Shown: positions 37,402 through 50,509, numbered from the stretch's first letter. The stretch is DNA of 64,000 nucleotides from Ananas comosus (GCF_001540865.1 NC_033639.1:7800432-7864431), one strand, 5' to 3'. Notes: generated by a model not told the origin, from the sequence alone. Numbers and translations: made by a program.

Positions 37402-37940
37402 CTAGGCTGGTATACTATCGGTAGCATGAAGGCCTCCATGCTATCAAAATATTTTCAATGATGCGGCTTCCAAATCGATGATCGGCTCCGTTAGACTTGA
37501 TCTATATTATTAAAAGTATTTGGAACTAAATTTCATAATTTTTCGGCATTATTTACCTATCAAACGAGTAGCCTAAAAATAAACGGCTGAAATTAAAAAT
37601 CTCATAAAAAATAATGATAAAAGACTTGAATTTAAGATCAGAGGACTGATCTTACTCTAAATAGTGAAAAAAAAAATTTTATAAAAATTTCATTAGATTT
37701 GAATTGTTTTACACCGTTAAATTTACAAACGCATCACATCTATCATTAAAATTGTCAATTTTGAGACATTTTGATTACTAGCCAAATGATGCCGAAAAAT
37801 TATAAAATTTAGTTTCTAAATATTTTTAATAATGTAGATCAAGTTTAACAGAGCCGATCGTCGATTTGGAAGCCGCATCATCGAAAACAACTTGGTAGCA
37901 CGGAAGCCTCCGTGCTACCGATAGTATAGCAGCCGGACTA
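37402..37940. mobile_element. Long-TIR element related to 2819-3362
   Basis: The outer arms are GGTATACTATCGGTAGCA and TGCTACCGATAGTATAGCAG. Inner arms again carry CGATGATCGGCTCCGTTAGA and its inverse. The length (539 bp) and order of conserved words match 2819-3362. No clear target duplication is visible. A third, incomplete copy starts at about 37953 (GGCTACTATACTATCTATAA) and fades near 38110. Confidence 0.65.
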
Positions 37941-38258
37941 TATATATATATATAGAATTAGGCTACTATACTATCTATAATACCGGAGCTTCGATACTAT
38001 AGTCTTGTTTTCGATTTTAGGATATTCAAATTAACGATCCATACCGTTAAATATGATCTAGAATATATAAAGTTCTTAGGAATAAAATTTTAATTTTTTT
38101 CGACATCGTTTACTTACCATTTTGGGTAATTGAAGGTACAATTATCTTCAATCGGAGGCAATAGCATTTTGGCCACTTTAGCCACCTTTTTTTTTTTTTT
38201 TTTTTCTTTTTCTTTTTCTCCTTTTATCCATAATTTGAAAGATACATTATTTTTTTTT

Positions 38259-38667
38259 GGGTAAATTTCCCCTATGGTCCGCAAACTATGAGATGGGTGA
38301 TATTTCAGTTCTCAATTTTTAATTTATTTATTATAATTCCGACTCAAACTTTTAAAATTATTACAATCAAATCTCATAACTCAATTTAGTTAACTAAATA
38401 TTAGACCCAACTACGTTGACTAATTATTAAGCTATCGCTGATATAGAAATGATGTAGCAATATTGTGATTGCTGACACGATAATAATTAAAATATCACGT
38501 CACTATTATACTACCGATGTACTAATATTTACTTAAATAAATTATATTATAGGATTTAATTGCAATAATTCTAAAAGTCAAGCCAAAACCTATAATAAAT
38601 TAAAAATTGAGTACTAAGATATCACCCGTCTTATTATAGTTTTGAGGGCCAAACATGCAATTTATCC
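38259..38667. mobile_element. GCATGTTTGGTCC-family MITE
   Basis: The 409 bp copy runs from GGGTAAATTTCCCCTATGG to CCAAACATGCAATTTATCC. Arms pair (CTATGAGATGGGTGATATTT with GATATCACCCGTCTTATTAT). The insertion is in a T-run, so the flanking 9-mers (all T; TTTTATTTT) are not informative. Confidence 0.65.
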
Positions 38668-39149
38668 TTTTATTTTTGTTCTCCCTTTTAACTCATCTGA
38701 GTGTAATATATCTAAAAATTAAGAGGTTAATTTAGAAAGAAAATTACCTCATTATGCTTATTTTAATACAACGACTAGTACCGTAATCATTACCTAATTA
38801 GTTATTATTCAAAAGGTCAGAAGTTTGAACCACTGTGAGCTTCTTTTCTTACACTTTTAGTTCTTTTCATTTCTCTATAGTCATCAATTCCTTGTGATTG
38901 AGTAAATGAGCTTTTCTATTCTTATTAACGTTAGTCGCGAACTTATCTTAAACAAATAAGGAAACAAATATGTACTAAATATTAATTTTCCACTCTCTCA
39001 CAGAGCCAATTAAGTCAAATAATATTTGAATCAAATAAAATTAAGCATAACCAAACAAGATTTCAAGGTGCCACATCCTTTTGTTTTTCTCACCAGCCAC
39101 TTAAATAGCTATCAATAACCTTTTTCTTTTGAACTACATTAGGCCTTAT

Positions 39150-39182
<33 letters not shown>

Positions 39183-39195
<13 letters not shown>

Positions 39196-39519
39196 ACCTC
39201 TATGTTTTTGCGCTTTATCACTTTAATGCCCTGTAATTTTATTTTTCTCTTTCTGTTATCCCTTCTATTAATTTTTTTGTTAAATCAGTAACAAGTTAAA
39301 ACTACAAGGTACTAAAGTGAAAATTCGATAAACTATAATAAGATGCTAAAGTGAATATTCGATAAATCATAGGTGAGGTATCTGAAGTTTTTTTTATATA
39401 CAAAGAGTTAACGAAAATAGAAAAATGAAACCACAGGATATTAAAGTAATACACTTTAAACCACAGGGTATTAAAGTAAGAAACCGCGAAACTACTGAGG
39501 TGGTATTTGAAATTTACCC
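39183..39519. mobile_element. GTGGTTTCG-family Mutator-like MITE, worn copy
   Basis: Words CTCTATGTTTTTGCGCTTTA, CCCTGTAATTTTATTTTTCT and, at the other end, TACACTTTAAACCACAGGGT and GAAACCGCGAAACTACTGAG place it in this family. The left end merges with a long A-run and the right end is followed by AAAAAAAA, so the target was probably an A-tract. Confidence 0.6.
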
Positions 39520-39559
39520 AAAAAAAAAGAAGAGAGAATCATGGGCCAAAAGAAGGAAG

Positions 39560-39905
39560 CAAATTTCCTACAAACACGTGCATAGGATTCCCTACGCATG
39601 GGGTTCATCCGGCCGCTGATTTTTAGTATAATTAATCTACACTATCTGAAATAGACGGCGCAGATTAACTCCGCTAAAATCCAACAACCGGATCAACTCC
39701 GTCCGTAGGATTACGTAAAAAATGGAAGAAAAATTCCTACAACCCTATGCTTAAGATTCCTTACGCACGGGATTCATCCAGCCGCTGGTTTCTAGTATAT
39801 TTACTCCACGCCGTTCGATATTAGACTACATGGATTAATCCCGCTAAAATCCAACGGCGGGATCAACCCCGTGCGCAGCGAATCCTACGCGTGGGGTTGT
39901 GCACA
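39560..39905. repeat. Two-copy diverged tandem repeat (about 170 bp units)
   Basis: The first unit (about 39560-39730) and the second (about 39731-39905) share the same order of words: TTCCTACAA, GATTCC(C/T)TACGCA, GGTTCATCCGGCCGCTG or its variant, TTTAGTATA, and CCGCTAAAATCCAAC. The ends are GC-rich relative to the surroundings. The origin is unknown; no reading frame. Confidence 0.6.
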
Positions 39906-40788
39906 ATTTGAACCTCAAAAATAAAATAAAAAATAAAAATAAAAACAATAAGATATCTAAGCAATTATGTTCATTTGGCAGAAAAAAAGAGGGTTTGCAC
40001 ATGTTAGGGCAAATGTTGTAGGCACAGTTCACATGGCAATGTGGGAGCATTATTGCTGTTTTTTAAAAAAAGAGGAGTAAAAAACAAAATTTCTGATTTA
40101 TAGGTATGACTGCTACCAAACCATCTTTTTGTGTGTGTGTGTGTGTGTGTGTGTTCTTCTGCCAAATTTTTCATCAAAGCACGACGAATTTTGATAATTC
40201 AAACTTGATTCGAGACTCAGAACTGAATCTTTGTAGGTGATTGCAAGGTGAACTCGCGCAAAGTTGGCCAAGGTCAAATGTGATCTACAATATCTAAACA
40301 GACCTGACTGTAAATCTTATCTTAAAAAAAATAAAAATCAGAAATTTTGGATACTAAGATTCTCATAGACAGAGAAATAACCTTGTTTAAAAAGGATAAA
40401 ACTCGAGAGTACTAGTATTATTTTTGTGTATGAAATCGAACTATTGAAACAAAATCTAAAAGAACTGTTTTTGGGAGAAAACTCAGAATCAGTGGAATTC
40501 ACTAGTATTGTTTGTTCTAACTCTTCTTCTGACGGTATGCTTTTCATCGAAGTCATTCCTCCACTATTTTCAGCAGTAAAACCAATTTCTACGACCCGAA
40601 AGATCTATTTCTCAGGGAATATGTTATTTTAGACATGATCAACTACTGAAACTTATTTAAACGGTACATTCACATTTCTGGAAATAAAACACCGATAAAG
40701 ATAAATGCACGGGGTACAGAAAACGCATTTCCAGTTTCTCCATACCTCAGAAGAAGAAGAAGCAGCCCTTTCGACATTTGATTAGTTC

Positions 40789-43700
40789 TCAGAGCGAAGC
40801 AACGAAGACGTCGCGTCTCTGGGAATGATGATTCTTCTTCAGCCTCCTCCGTCGAGTGTTGCTCGCCCTGGTTATTGTGGTATGTTAATTGATCAACGAA
40901 TAGGGCAATGGCACTTCGTGCGCTCAAGTATTAAAAAAACATATATGTACATTTATTTTTGAATGGCATGTATTATTCAACCCAACAGATAAATCAGTTC
41001 GACGAGAAATGTTCGGATCGTAATGTTAGGTTCTCAATGAGCGATTACGACCTTCTCTGAAATCAAATCCCTCATCACCACATCCTAGATTCCTGATAAG
41101 AAGTGGCTTACTGTTGAATATGAAAAAAGCTTTCGACAGAACTTCAGGTTTCGAGCAAATCGGTTTGGAAAAACAAGCAACAAAAAAGCCACCAGAAGAT
41201 GTATTATAGCTCTAGTTAGCTTAAAACTCCTAAAAAAACTGTAAACGATTGCAAATATGAGTACGTAAAACTCACCAATATTGGTTGTGAAATACGACGA
41301 AGTCGGTTGGTACTTGCTTTCCGTCATCATTTCTGTTCCAATGGTACAAAGCATGGGTTCTATTCTTAAGCTCTAATGTAGAATGACCATAACTTGCCTC
41401 CCTGAATGCCGAATAGTCGGGCTGTGGATCGGAGAACCTGAACAATGAAGATTTAGAAAAGCATCATTACCATATGTGTCTAAATTATCGGCAAAAGAGA
41501 AAAGGAAAAAAAAAAAACAAATACAAAGAGAGTTAGTAGTGGATATTTCCCTTACCGTAAAGCAAGGCCTTCCTGATTCCCTCCATCGCCGACAGTTACG
41601 TAAACAGGAGCGCATTTGTCGGGCACAGGATAACGATTGCCCGATGTTACGTTGTAGTTGATGTTAGAGATACGGTACTGTAAAAAATGATCCATATCGC
41701 AATTAGACCCACAAAGAAAACAAGATAACAGTGTTTACTTCCCGTAGGGGATATTAAAATTCGTACTACTTGGATCATGCATATATCCCTCCATGTTGCA
41801 ATTTCACACACACAAGAAAAAAGAAAACCTTAACTTGGAGTAATAATAATTCATGATCAAAAGTTACAAAACTAATTCTTAAAAATTCTATCAGCGGCAT
41901 ATCGACTAATAGGAACTGATGAGTGAATTACCGATCTCTCGTAGGCGTGAACATGGCCCGCAAAGACGATGTCAACTTTATATTGTACAAACCAACTCTC
42001 AAACGCGGCCCGCATACTCTCCCCTTCCATGTAGTGAGCTTCGTTGCTGTTGTAGAGTGGCGCATGCATGAGCACAATAAGCCACGGTGTCCGCTCCCTG
42101 TCCACTTGCTGCAGTTCCCCTTTAAGCCACCACCATTGAGGAGTGTATTTAACTGATTCAAGGTCATTCGTTTCATTCAATACAAATGAGAGAAGAAGAA
42201 AATGTTGGCAAAAAAAAAAAGAAGTACAACCTAAAATGAAAAGCTTAGGCTTTATCTGGTTATTCTTACGCTTCTACTTCTTTTTTTTTCTATATTTTTG
42301 TAACTCGAATTATGTACAATTTAATGTGGGTTAGCTTGCAAACCCATCCTCTTTTGAAACAAATAAAGTAGCAAAGAATAGTTACTACTGAGGCCTCATT
42401 CGATGTACATTTTTACGTGTTTTCCTAAACTCAAATTCTATGTCATTGAAAAATAAAAAAGATAACCATGTATAGATTCGAGTGCGCATTGGATGGGCTT
42501 CTTTGTTCTTGTTATTATTGGTTAGCTTTTAACTCGGCTTTCTTAAAAAGACAAAGTAAGCGAAAGAAAAATTAGGACTTCTCTGTTCTTGTTATTTTTT
42601 CTTTTTTCTTTTCTTTTCTTTTTGGCCAAACAAAAATATATAGATTGAAAAAAACCTGCCACAAGCCAGTGGATTCAATCACGTACGATTTGAGCTTTAA
42701 AAAACAAAATATATGTGTATCTAAAATGATTCTTTTTTTCCGTGCATAGAATGGAAATAATCTGGCATCAAATCACATAGAATTCAGTTAAAAAGAAAAA
42801 GAAAAAAACGTAAGCACAACTGAAGGAGCCCTAAGAATACAGTTACCATTTAAAACTAGAGAAATTTTGATTCGATATATTCTTATCTGTAGTATCAAAA
42901 TATAGTTTATTCAATTTGAGTATGGATCGACCTGATGAAATTGCTTACTGGCAAAGACAAATAAAAAGCGGCGATGTATTACCAAAAGGAGAATAGCTCG
43001 AAAGCACAATGATGTGGGCAGATGCGCGCCTGACTGCATACCACATGGGAGAACTGCTCTTCGAAGCCAAGTAAGGAGTTGTAACTCGATGTAAATACGG
43101 TTTGAAAGTAGCAACTTCTCCCTGATCAAATCAATAAACAGAAACGAAAAAAGGAAAGATATAAGAACAGAATTTGGAAAATTTTCCTATTACAATACAA
43201 GTTGTAAGCTGGATATCCGACTGGTTTGATTTGGGCAAAAGCACGCGGACTAGTCAAGTTTTAGAAACATGGTTTTTAAGAGCTATAGTTCCCTATCACA
43301 TTTTGAAATAGCGAATTGAAGCCTCCACACTCACTACAGAAAGTTGCTGGGTTAATCTTATATCGACGAATAAATACAGAAGGCGGGCATAAAGCGGAAG
43401 CAAACATGACAAAGAAGTTACCAGTTCAGGTCTGTATTCTATTTCATGATTTCCAGCAGTCCAAATCCACGGCTGATACGCAGCGCTGCGTTCAATAAAC
43501 CGGCCCCATGTATCCCAGCGTATACCATCGTTGTGTTCGTATCTATCAGAATAAGATAGGTCTCCAACGAATAGAACACTTTGTGCTCCGCTGTGCATGT
43601 AGTGCTGAAGAGTGGAAAGAGAATTATACGTTTGCCCCAAATCACCTAACAGCATTTCAGTTAAAAAATATTAATGATTCAAGAACAGGGGGAAAAAAGT

Positions 43701-45663
43701 GAACTAAAAATGATGGATGTAATTCGAGGAAAGTGCGAATCCAAGAAAATAGACTTCATCCAGTTCATTTAGTTTAAAACTGTTGTGTTTATAGACCATT
43801 CAATCCACATAAGATCAAAGTATTCTAAACACTTCATGACAAACGATGTTGGCAATCAATTAATTTGTTTATATATTAGTATTTCGCAGGTATGATTACG
43901 TATAGCCCACGATTAGTCGATTTGATGCATCGTTAAGAAATATATGAAAGCTTAGGTTCCGAGTGACCCCAAATATCATGAATAACTAGCCAAGGTGCAA
44001 TATGCTGCCAGCTAACATCCACCAACAATTGATCCCAGCCTTTACGTGACGTAAAAAGATTTGCACCCCATCTTTATGTTAAATTTATTTGATACTAGCA
44101 ACATAAGTTAGGATCACATCACTTTGATCACGACTAGTGCGAGCAAATGTAGCAAGGTGACTAGACACGAATCCATTCTTCATGCTTATAGTATTTCGCA
44201 GGTATGATTACGTATAGCCCACGATTAGTCGATTTGATGCATCATTAAGAAATATATGAAAGCTTAGGTTCCGAGTGACCCCAAATATCATGAATAACTA
44301 GCCAAGGTGCAATATGCTGCCAGCTAACATCCACCAACAATTGATCCCAGCCTTTACGTGACGTAAAAAGATTTGCACCCCATCTTTATGTTAAATTTAT
44401 TTGATACTAGCAACATAAGTTAGGATCACATCACTTTGATCACGACTAGTGCGAGCAAATGTAGCAAGGTGACTAGACACGAATCCATTCTTCATGCTTA
44501 TATGCTTGAATATGGTGTTTGCATGCGTATGCGTGAATGCATATATAGAGGGGAATTTTATGTTGCAAAAGGTGGAAAACTATGCTAACTTCAAAAGATA
44601 GAGTACCGTTTCTTAAGCTTCTTAGATAAACTGCGGGGTGGAAAATTCACACACAAGAAAAAAAGAGTGAGGAAAGAGTTGACACACCTATAATACCAAA
44701 AGCATAGGGAGCATCTGGATCAACAGCAGGTGGCGTTTGGAACCAAAATTCCCGAGCTGAATCACCTGTCCCGATCTTGTAATAGTACTTGGTGTCGTAC
44801 TGAAAGGAGAAATAGGATTGTAAGATTCAGGAACAATGAAACAAACAGTTAAAAAACTATTAGTATTTATAAGTATTTAATCAGTTACCTCAAGGTCATC
44901 AACAAGGCAGTGGTGTAAGTAACCAGATGTATAATCGTAAAATGTATAATTTGTATATCTCCCTTGAGCCGTACGGTCATATTTATGCTCTTCTTTACTA
45001 TATAGAACTTCGCTTTTCCCGGGCTCAGAGGTTGTTACCCACGAGATAACAACAGCTTTTCCATCATAGTCGCCCTGAGTGATATGGACCTAACCATAAA
45101 ATCCGAACAGTGAGCATGGGTTTCACCATGGCTGATGAAGGTATTCGAATAGCGGCAAAAGACATAATGCAATGAGGGTGAAGGAAGGCTACACACTTAA
45201 GTACAGTTAGAGAAAACTTACAGGCCGTGATTCACTAACAATACATCAGTTTGAGTTTAGATAGAAAAAAAATAAAATAAAATTCTCGAACAAATTGGTG
45301 CTAATAAATTATGCCCGCATTCACGTCCCTATCTTGTGGAAAAAGTTTTTTTTTTTGCAATATTTATTAAACAAGATAAAGTCAGTATCTACACATCCAA
45401 CGACGATCACATCAATACAAAAGTGATATTTAATCAGATATAAAGATAACCCTTTTAAGGTGCTTAAATTAATAAGTTGATACGACAAATACCTGTTCGG
45501 GTGCATTATAGCCCTTCGGAACTGCAAACACTTCACTGTCTAGAGGGATGTCGGTAGAAGGCCATTCAGAACGGACAAACGAACTTGTATGCCTAGAAAT
45601 GACAATGTCCACAAAGTACACAAGATAAAGCGAAAAGCCAAGTAGGATGCTTCGGAACTCCAT
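40789..45663 (-). CDS. Purple acid phosphatase, PAP26-like
   Basis: Nine coding exons (minus strand): 45663-45493, 45089-44889, 44799-44688, 43645-43422, 43121-42983, 42152-41932, 41677-41556, 41437-41276, 40867-40789. They splice in phase to 476 aa, the length of the large plant PAPs. A hydrophobic signal peptide ([17 protein letters not shown]) precedes the fibronectin-like N domain with [20 protein letters not shown], very like Arabidopsis PAP26. All metal ligands are present: D163 (GDLGQ), D190 and Y193 (GDLSY), N227 (GNHE), H312 (LMHAP), H349 and H351 (GHVH). The enzyme releases phosphate from phosphomonoesters with an Fe-Zn or Fe-Mn centre; PAP26-type enzymes act in vacuole and apoplast during phosphate scavenging. 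The basic C-terminus ([12 protein letters not shown]) is also family-typical. Intron 3 contains a fresh 312 bp tandem duplication. Confidence 0.96.
43879..44502. repeat. 312 bp tandem duplication inside a PAP intron
   Basis: The segment 43879-44190 is repeated head-to-tail at 44191-44502. Only one difference was noticed (GCATCGTTAAG against GCATCATTAAG). It lies wholly within intron 3 of the acid phosphatase gene and changes no exon. Confidence 0.95.
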
Positions 45664-46133
45664 AGGATTAGACAGTTAATTTAACATTTAACCTGTGACA
45701 ACCAAACAGCAGTTTGCATTACATTAGTAAAGGACGAATATTAATTAAAGATAGAGTATCGAGACCATAGACAAAGATAAGACATTTGTTCATCAAAAGG
45801 AATCGCAATCGAAGATCAGGTCAATACATGCAGTTTGATGTTTATGATCCATTAATGGCAATACAAGATATCAAAAATTTGGAAATGGAAGTTCTAAGTA
45901 CATTCTACGGTAATTTGAATTGTTGTGATTAACCTAAGATTCTGCTCAATTAACTGTTCATGACCAAAGAGTGAAAATGCCCAAGAAATTTCCAATTACT
46001 TCAACTCGAGAAAATGAAATGTCACATGGGCTAAAGTAGCGACGATGGAAAGGCAAAATGAAATGTAAATTGACATACAAGCCGAGGAAAACCGCATAGT
46101 TTGAAAAACGAATAACAAGTAATCTCAAATTAA

Positions 46134-46490
46134 GGGTGTGTTTGGTTGGCCGTAAAATGTACTGAAAATTATTTTTCGGCTTGAAAAATATATTTTCCGT
46201 GTGTTTGTTTAGCCGTAAAATTTTCTTTTCGGAAAACTATTTTTACATATTTGAGGAAAACGAAGTGTTTTTGTTTTTTGCTGATTTTCAGTGGAAAACA
46301 AAATTCAAGCTACGTAAAACTTTTTTCATTTATTTTTTTTTCCACTGAACCAAACAAATGTAGATTTTTTTTCCTTTCAACCAAACAAATGTTGATAGAA
46401 AATTACTTTTTTTTTCCTACAAACCAAACACTACAAAACGTACCCACGGAAAACTATTTTTCACAGTTTCCCGTACAACCAAACACCCCC
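46134..46490. mobile_element. Tourist-like MITE with TAA target duplication
   Basis: The 357 bp element begins GGGTGTGTTTGGTTGGCCGT and ends GTACAACCAAACACCCCC. TAA flanks it at 46131-46133 and 46491-46493. Long inner arms rich in GGAAAA/TTTTCC pair with each other. The three-base duplication and the GGGTGTTTGGTT terminus are typical of Tourist (PIF/Harbinger) elements. It lies in the probable leader intron of the PAP gene. Confidence 0.85.
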
Positions 46491-46984
46491 TAAAGCTCAA
46501 TCATTGTGGCGTCAGCAATATGGAGAGTAAACCATTATTTATAGCAAACATATCACTTAAAAAGACGAGCACTTCAAATTTCGAACTTCAAACTAGCTAC
46601 CTTAGCAGATTCTATTGTGGAGAAGGTTTTTTCTTCTTTTTTGAGAATGAAATCAAATGATCGTCACCATTCATAATACGGAAAATCCTCGAATCCAATA
46701 AGAACAGCAAATAATCTTAATTATCATACTACAACAAACAAATTCAGCAAGAACTGCGACAAAATAAACCTACAATGATTCAGCCCACCAATCAATAAAA
46801 TTTCGCAGTCCTATTTGTCGGAGAAAAATGGTAATCATCAATTCTAATAACAATCATAATAAACATCATATAATCTATATGATTCTAATTGCGACGAAAA
46901 GGTACAGGGTCATTATCATGGTGGGTTGGATAATTCCATTTCCTTTGAACCCAAGGATCCTCCAAGATCAAAATGGTTTGATAC

Positions 46985-47630
46985 CAACCAACCCAATCAA
47001 TCACTTTCATCATTATTAACAACAATTCTGGTTGCCCAAAAAAACAAAAGCAAAGAAAAATGGTGTTTTGAAATCCTGATTCCCAAAAAAAAAAAAAAAC
47101 ATCTTTGATCAAAATTAATTATAAAATTTGGAAAGGAAAAAAAAACCAATCAATCTCTTCATCAATCTTAACAACATTTCTTGTTGGAAAAAAAAAAAAA
47201 AAACAGTATGCAAAATGGCGTTTTGGAACCCTAACTCCAAAGGGGGAAAAAAAACCAATCTTTGATTAAAAAAAAAAAATAACCATCAAATTTGAAAAAA
47301 CAACAAAAAAGAAAAAAACCTTAATCAATCTCTTCATCAATGTTAACAGCATTTTTTTGTTGCAAAAAAATACTAACCAAAATGGTGTTTTGAAACCCAA
47401 ATTCCCAAGAAAATTTTTTTGATGAAATTAACCATAAAATTTGGACAAAAAAAAGCCCATTCAATCGCTTCATCAATATTAACAAAATTTGTTGTTGCAA
47501 AATTTTTTAAAAAAGAGAGAGAGAGAGTAATGCACTAACCAAAATGGCATTTTGAAGCCCTAATTCCCAAAATAAAAACCCAATTTTTGATCAAAATTAA
47601 TCATAAAATTTGGAAAAAAAGAAAAAAAAA
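46985..47630. repeat. Tandem repeat of about 150 bp units in the PAP leader region
   Basis: Four to five imperfect units share CAATC(N)CTTCATCAAT, TTAACAACATTT(N)TTGTTG, an A-run, AAAATGG(T/C)GTTTTGAAACCC, ATTCCCAA and GATCAAAATTAATCATAAAATTTGG. Units begin at about 46993, 47145, 47320 and 47460. They vary mainly in A-tract length. Confidence 0.7.
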
Positions 47631-48195
47631 ATCGAAACTTGAACGGATTCGAGGGGGGTAGGTTCCTCACGCAGTGGGGACACGGCACGCAGTGGTGAGA
47701 CGCGGCGTGCGCCGTCCAAGTGGCGGCGCCGCCCAATCGGACGGCCGAGATCGAGCCGCGGTGGAGAGAGGAGGAGAGGAGGAGGAGGATGCTCCGTTTT
47801 TATGCGGCTCTTTTATGCGGCCTCACGTGGGAGAAAGATTAGGGAGAGCCGTAGAATCAAAGCGTGGGGACAAAAGAGAGGGTAGAATCGGAATAGTGGG
47901 AAAATTGTAGGGGTACTTTGGGAATTTTGGTGGTGAAAAGAGAGACTTTTTGGGTAAACATTTATGGTGACCACCCTCAACTATAGGCAAATTCAAAACA
48001 ACTACCTCAACTTCTAAATTCGTTCATTTGAGTTGTTAGTGTTGATCTAAAATTTAATAACCTACTAATTATTAATTAGTTTAGTTTTATTTGCTAAAAA
48101 ATAATTAAATTTATTAAATTTTAAAAAAATCACTAACAAATTTAAAAGAATCTCCAAAAGTCTTAACTACACATTATATGTTAATAGTTTTTTTT

Positions 48196-48550
48196 GGGCT
48201 AAATTACATAAAACCCTCCTGTCTAAACCTGTTTTTTCACTTTTTCCTTCTGTCATTTAAAAACCTACACTTTGACCCCTTATAAAATAAAAAATATTCA
48301 CTTCGCCCCCTGCCGTTAGTAATCCGTTAGGGTTCTGTTTATAAAATATTATTATATATTTTTTTATGCGAAAAATGTCCTCAGCCTTTTCTCCTATGAA
48401 TATGATGAGAGACAAAATAGTGAGGGGCAAAATAATCATTTTATCATCATAATTCACACCGTACCCTATGTGAACATTTTTTATTTTACAAGGGGACAAA
48501 ATATAGGTTTTTAAATGACAGAAAAAAATGGGGTTTTCGGTAATTTAGCC
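48196..48550. mobile_element. Long-TIR MITE (GGGCTAAATTACATAAAACC)
   Basis: The ends GGGCTAAATTACATAAAACC and GGGGTTTTCGGTAATTTAGCC are inverted, with further pairing inward (TGACCCCTTATAAAATAAAA with TTATTTTACAAGGGGACAAA). The insertion is in a T-run, so the duplication is uninformative. Its architecture is the same as the other Mutator-like MITEs here. Confidence 0.65.
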
Positions 48551-48710
48551 TTTTTTTTTTATTTCTCACATTATACTATTTTTTCAAAGACATTAAAATA
48601 TCTTTTTCTTATCAATCTATACACTAAACTTTAGATTTGTTTTATTTACTATGCCGTATTATTTTTTTGACCTTACTAAACTACTATTTTCTAGTTAGGG
48701 ATAACACTTA

Positions 48711-49443
48711 GGCGTGTTTGGTTCGAAGTCGGAATCAGAATCGGAATCGAAATCAAAATAAGCTGGAATCGGAATCGGGATGACTCATTACCTAATTTTG
48801 TTTGGTTCATTACCTGAATCGGAATTGGAATAAATCATTCCCATTGTCGGTGTTTGGTTCAGGTGAATATAAAAAACGTAATCAAATTAATATACTAATA
48901 TTAGCTTTATAATATATTAATTTAAATTCAAATTAAATATTAAATATTAAAAATTTACATCAAAATTTTGAAATAATGTCAAAATTTTAAATCTATTTTT
49001 TTTAAAAAAAATAAAAATTTGAAGTTGAGTGGATAATTCAAAATATGAAACTAAATTTTTGATTTATTCAAATTCAAAATAAAAATTAAAATTTAATTTA
49101 AATTCAAATTCATAAGTTAGATTCGAAATACTTGATTAAATTTTAATTTTTAATTTAAGTTCAAATTAAAATTTAAAATTATATATTTAATTTTTAAATT
49201 TTAACTCATATTTTAATTAAAAAAGTTGAAAAAATAAATTTAATCCGAATAAATATTCATTCCATCCGGATTCAACTTCCAATCCGGCCTCCTAGCCGGA
49301 TTGAAAAAAGAGGTGATTGGGGGATTCCTATTTCACTCGGGAATCGGAATCGGAATGGGACTCCCGCGTTCCAAACACCCACAAACAAATTTATCTGTTC
49401 CGATTCCGATTCCAAGGTGAAAAAGAAGCGAACCAAACACGCC
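48711..49443. mobile_element. 733 bp MITE with perfect 15 bp terminal repeats
   Basis: GGCGTGTTTGGTTCG at the left end is exactly inverted as CGAACCAAACACGCC at the right. Subterminal repeats of GGAATCGGAATCG and their complements follow. The terminus recalls Tourist-type elements, but no clear three-base duplication is present. The AT-rich centre is without reading frames. Confidence 0.75.
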
Positions 49444-50036
49444 TGCAATATTATTAAGAAATTTATTATTTTACACGAAAACTCTCACTTCTATAGAGAG
49501 AATTGAGAGAAACTTGCTTAATAGCACTTAAAAAAAAAAAGAAAAAGAAGACCTTTCAAGATAAATTTATTAAAAGCTTATAAAAAAGTATTTCCCAGTA
49601 TTTTTCTACTATTTCAAGCTTTTTAAATTTTTATCAAAATAAACCGAATATATATCTCAGCATTTGTAACCAATACTTTTTAAAATATAGAGATTGATTT
49701 TTTTTAAAAAAAGATACTTCTAGTATCACTAAAAGAGTCGTGCTACCCATACACCCCATATTGAGTTGTAGATCCTACAACTCTTGAATCCAACGTATGA
49801 TATAAAATTTGAGGAGGCAATTTCATAATAGCACATAGTTGAGGGGTCTCTATGCATTTTTTACTGAAAAGTATGTATTGCTCATGTTCTCTGATTATTA
49901 GGGGTGACACATGCTTAACTCAAATAATATGTTTTATTAGTTTAGAAGATTCATGGTTTAAACGAAAGCAACCTCGCTCTCTCTGTCGTACAATATTTAT
50001 GATTGCCATAGAATGCATTCAAGTCATTACATTTAA

Positions 50037-50434
50037 GGGAAAATTTCAAAAACCCCCTGTCGTTTCACATTTTTTTATTCTAGTATCATATGGTTTAAAG
50101 TGATTAAGTTAGTACCCTATGGTTTCGCACTTTCTCACTTTAGTACCCTGTGATTTAAAGTGTATCTAATTAGTACTCTGTGATTTTATTTTTGTATCAA
50201 GTTAGTACCCTATGGTTTTTAAACCACAGGATACTAAAGTGAGAAAGTGTAAAACCACATGGTACTAAAGTGAGAAAATGCGAAATCACAGGATACTAAA
50301 TTGATACACTTTAAACCACAGGGTACTAAAGTGAAAAAGTGCAAAACCATATGGTACTAACTTGGTACACTTTAAACCACAGGGTACCAAAGTGAGAACG
50401 AGTGAAACCACAAGGGGGTATTTGAAGTTTTTTC
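50037..50434. mobile_element. GTGGTTTCG-family Mutator-like MITE
   Basis: The 398 bp copy is flanked by TACATTTAA (50028-50036) and TATATTTAA (50435-50443), one mismatch. Its centre differs from the other copies: the usual GTGACAAAGTT core is replaced by extra direct and inverted copies of the arm unit (CCTGTGGTTTAAAGTG type). Confidence 0.8.
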
Positions 50435-50509
50435 TATATTTAAATGTATTATAAGCATTGCTGGACATGGGGCTCATCATTGGGCATTTGGGCTTCAACC
50501 TCTAGGCGG

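Larger units (their letters stand above)
45692..47830 (-). promoter_or_regulatory. Probable leader intron and promoter of the PAP gene
   Basis: Upstream of the start codon the minus strand offers an acceptor (TTGTCACAG, ending at 45693). A GC-rich, leader-like stretch at 47670-47790 has a possible donor CACTGC/GTGAGG at 47670. Beyond it lie two CATAAAA words (about 47797-47817) and a G-box CACGTG at 47824-47829. This is consistent with a non-coding first exon and an intron of about 2 kb. It is inferred only from sequence signals. Confidence 0.4.

Noticed and set aside
47674..47910. 78-residue GC-rich open frame
   Set aside because: It lies antisense to the probable leader and promoter of the PAP gene and has no recognisable domain.
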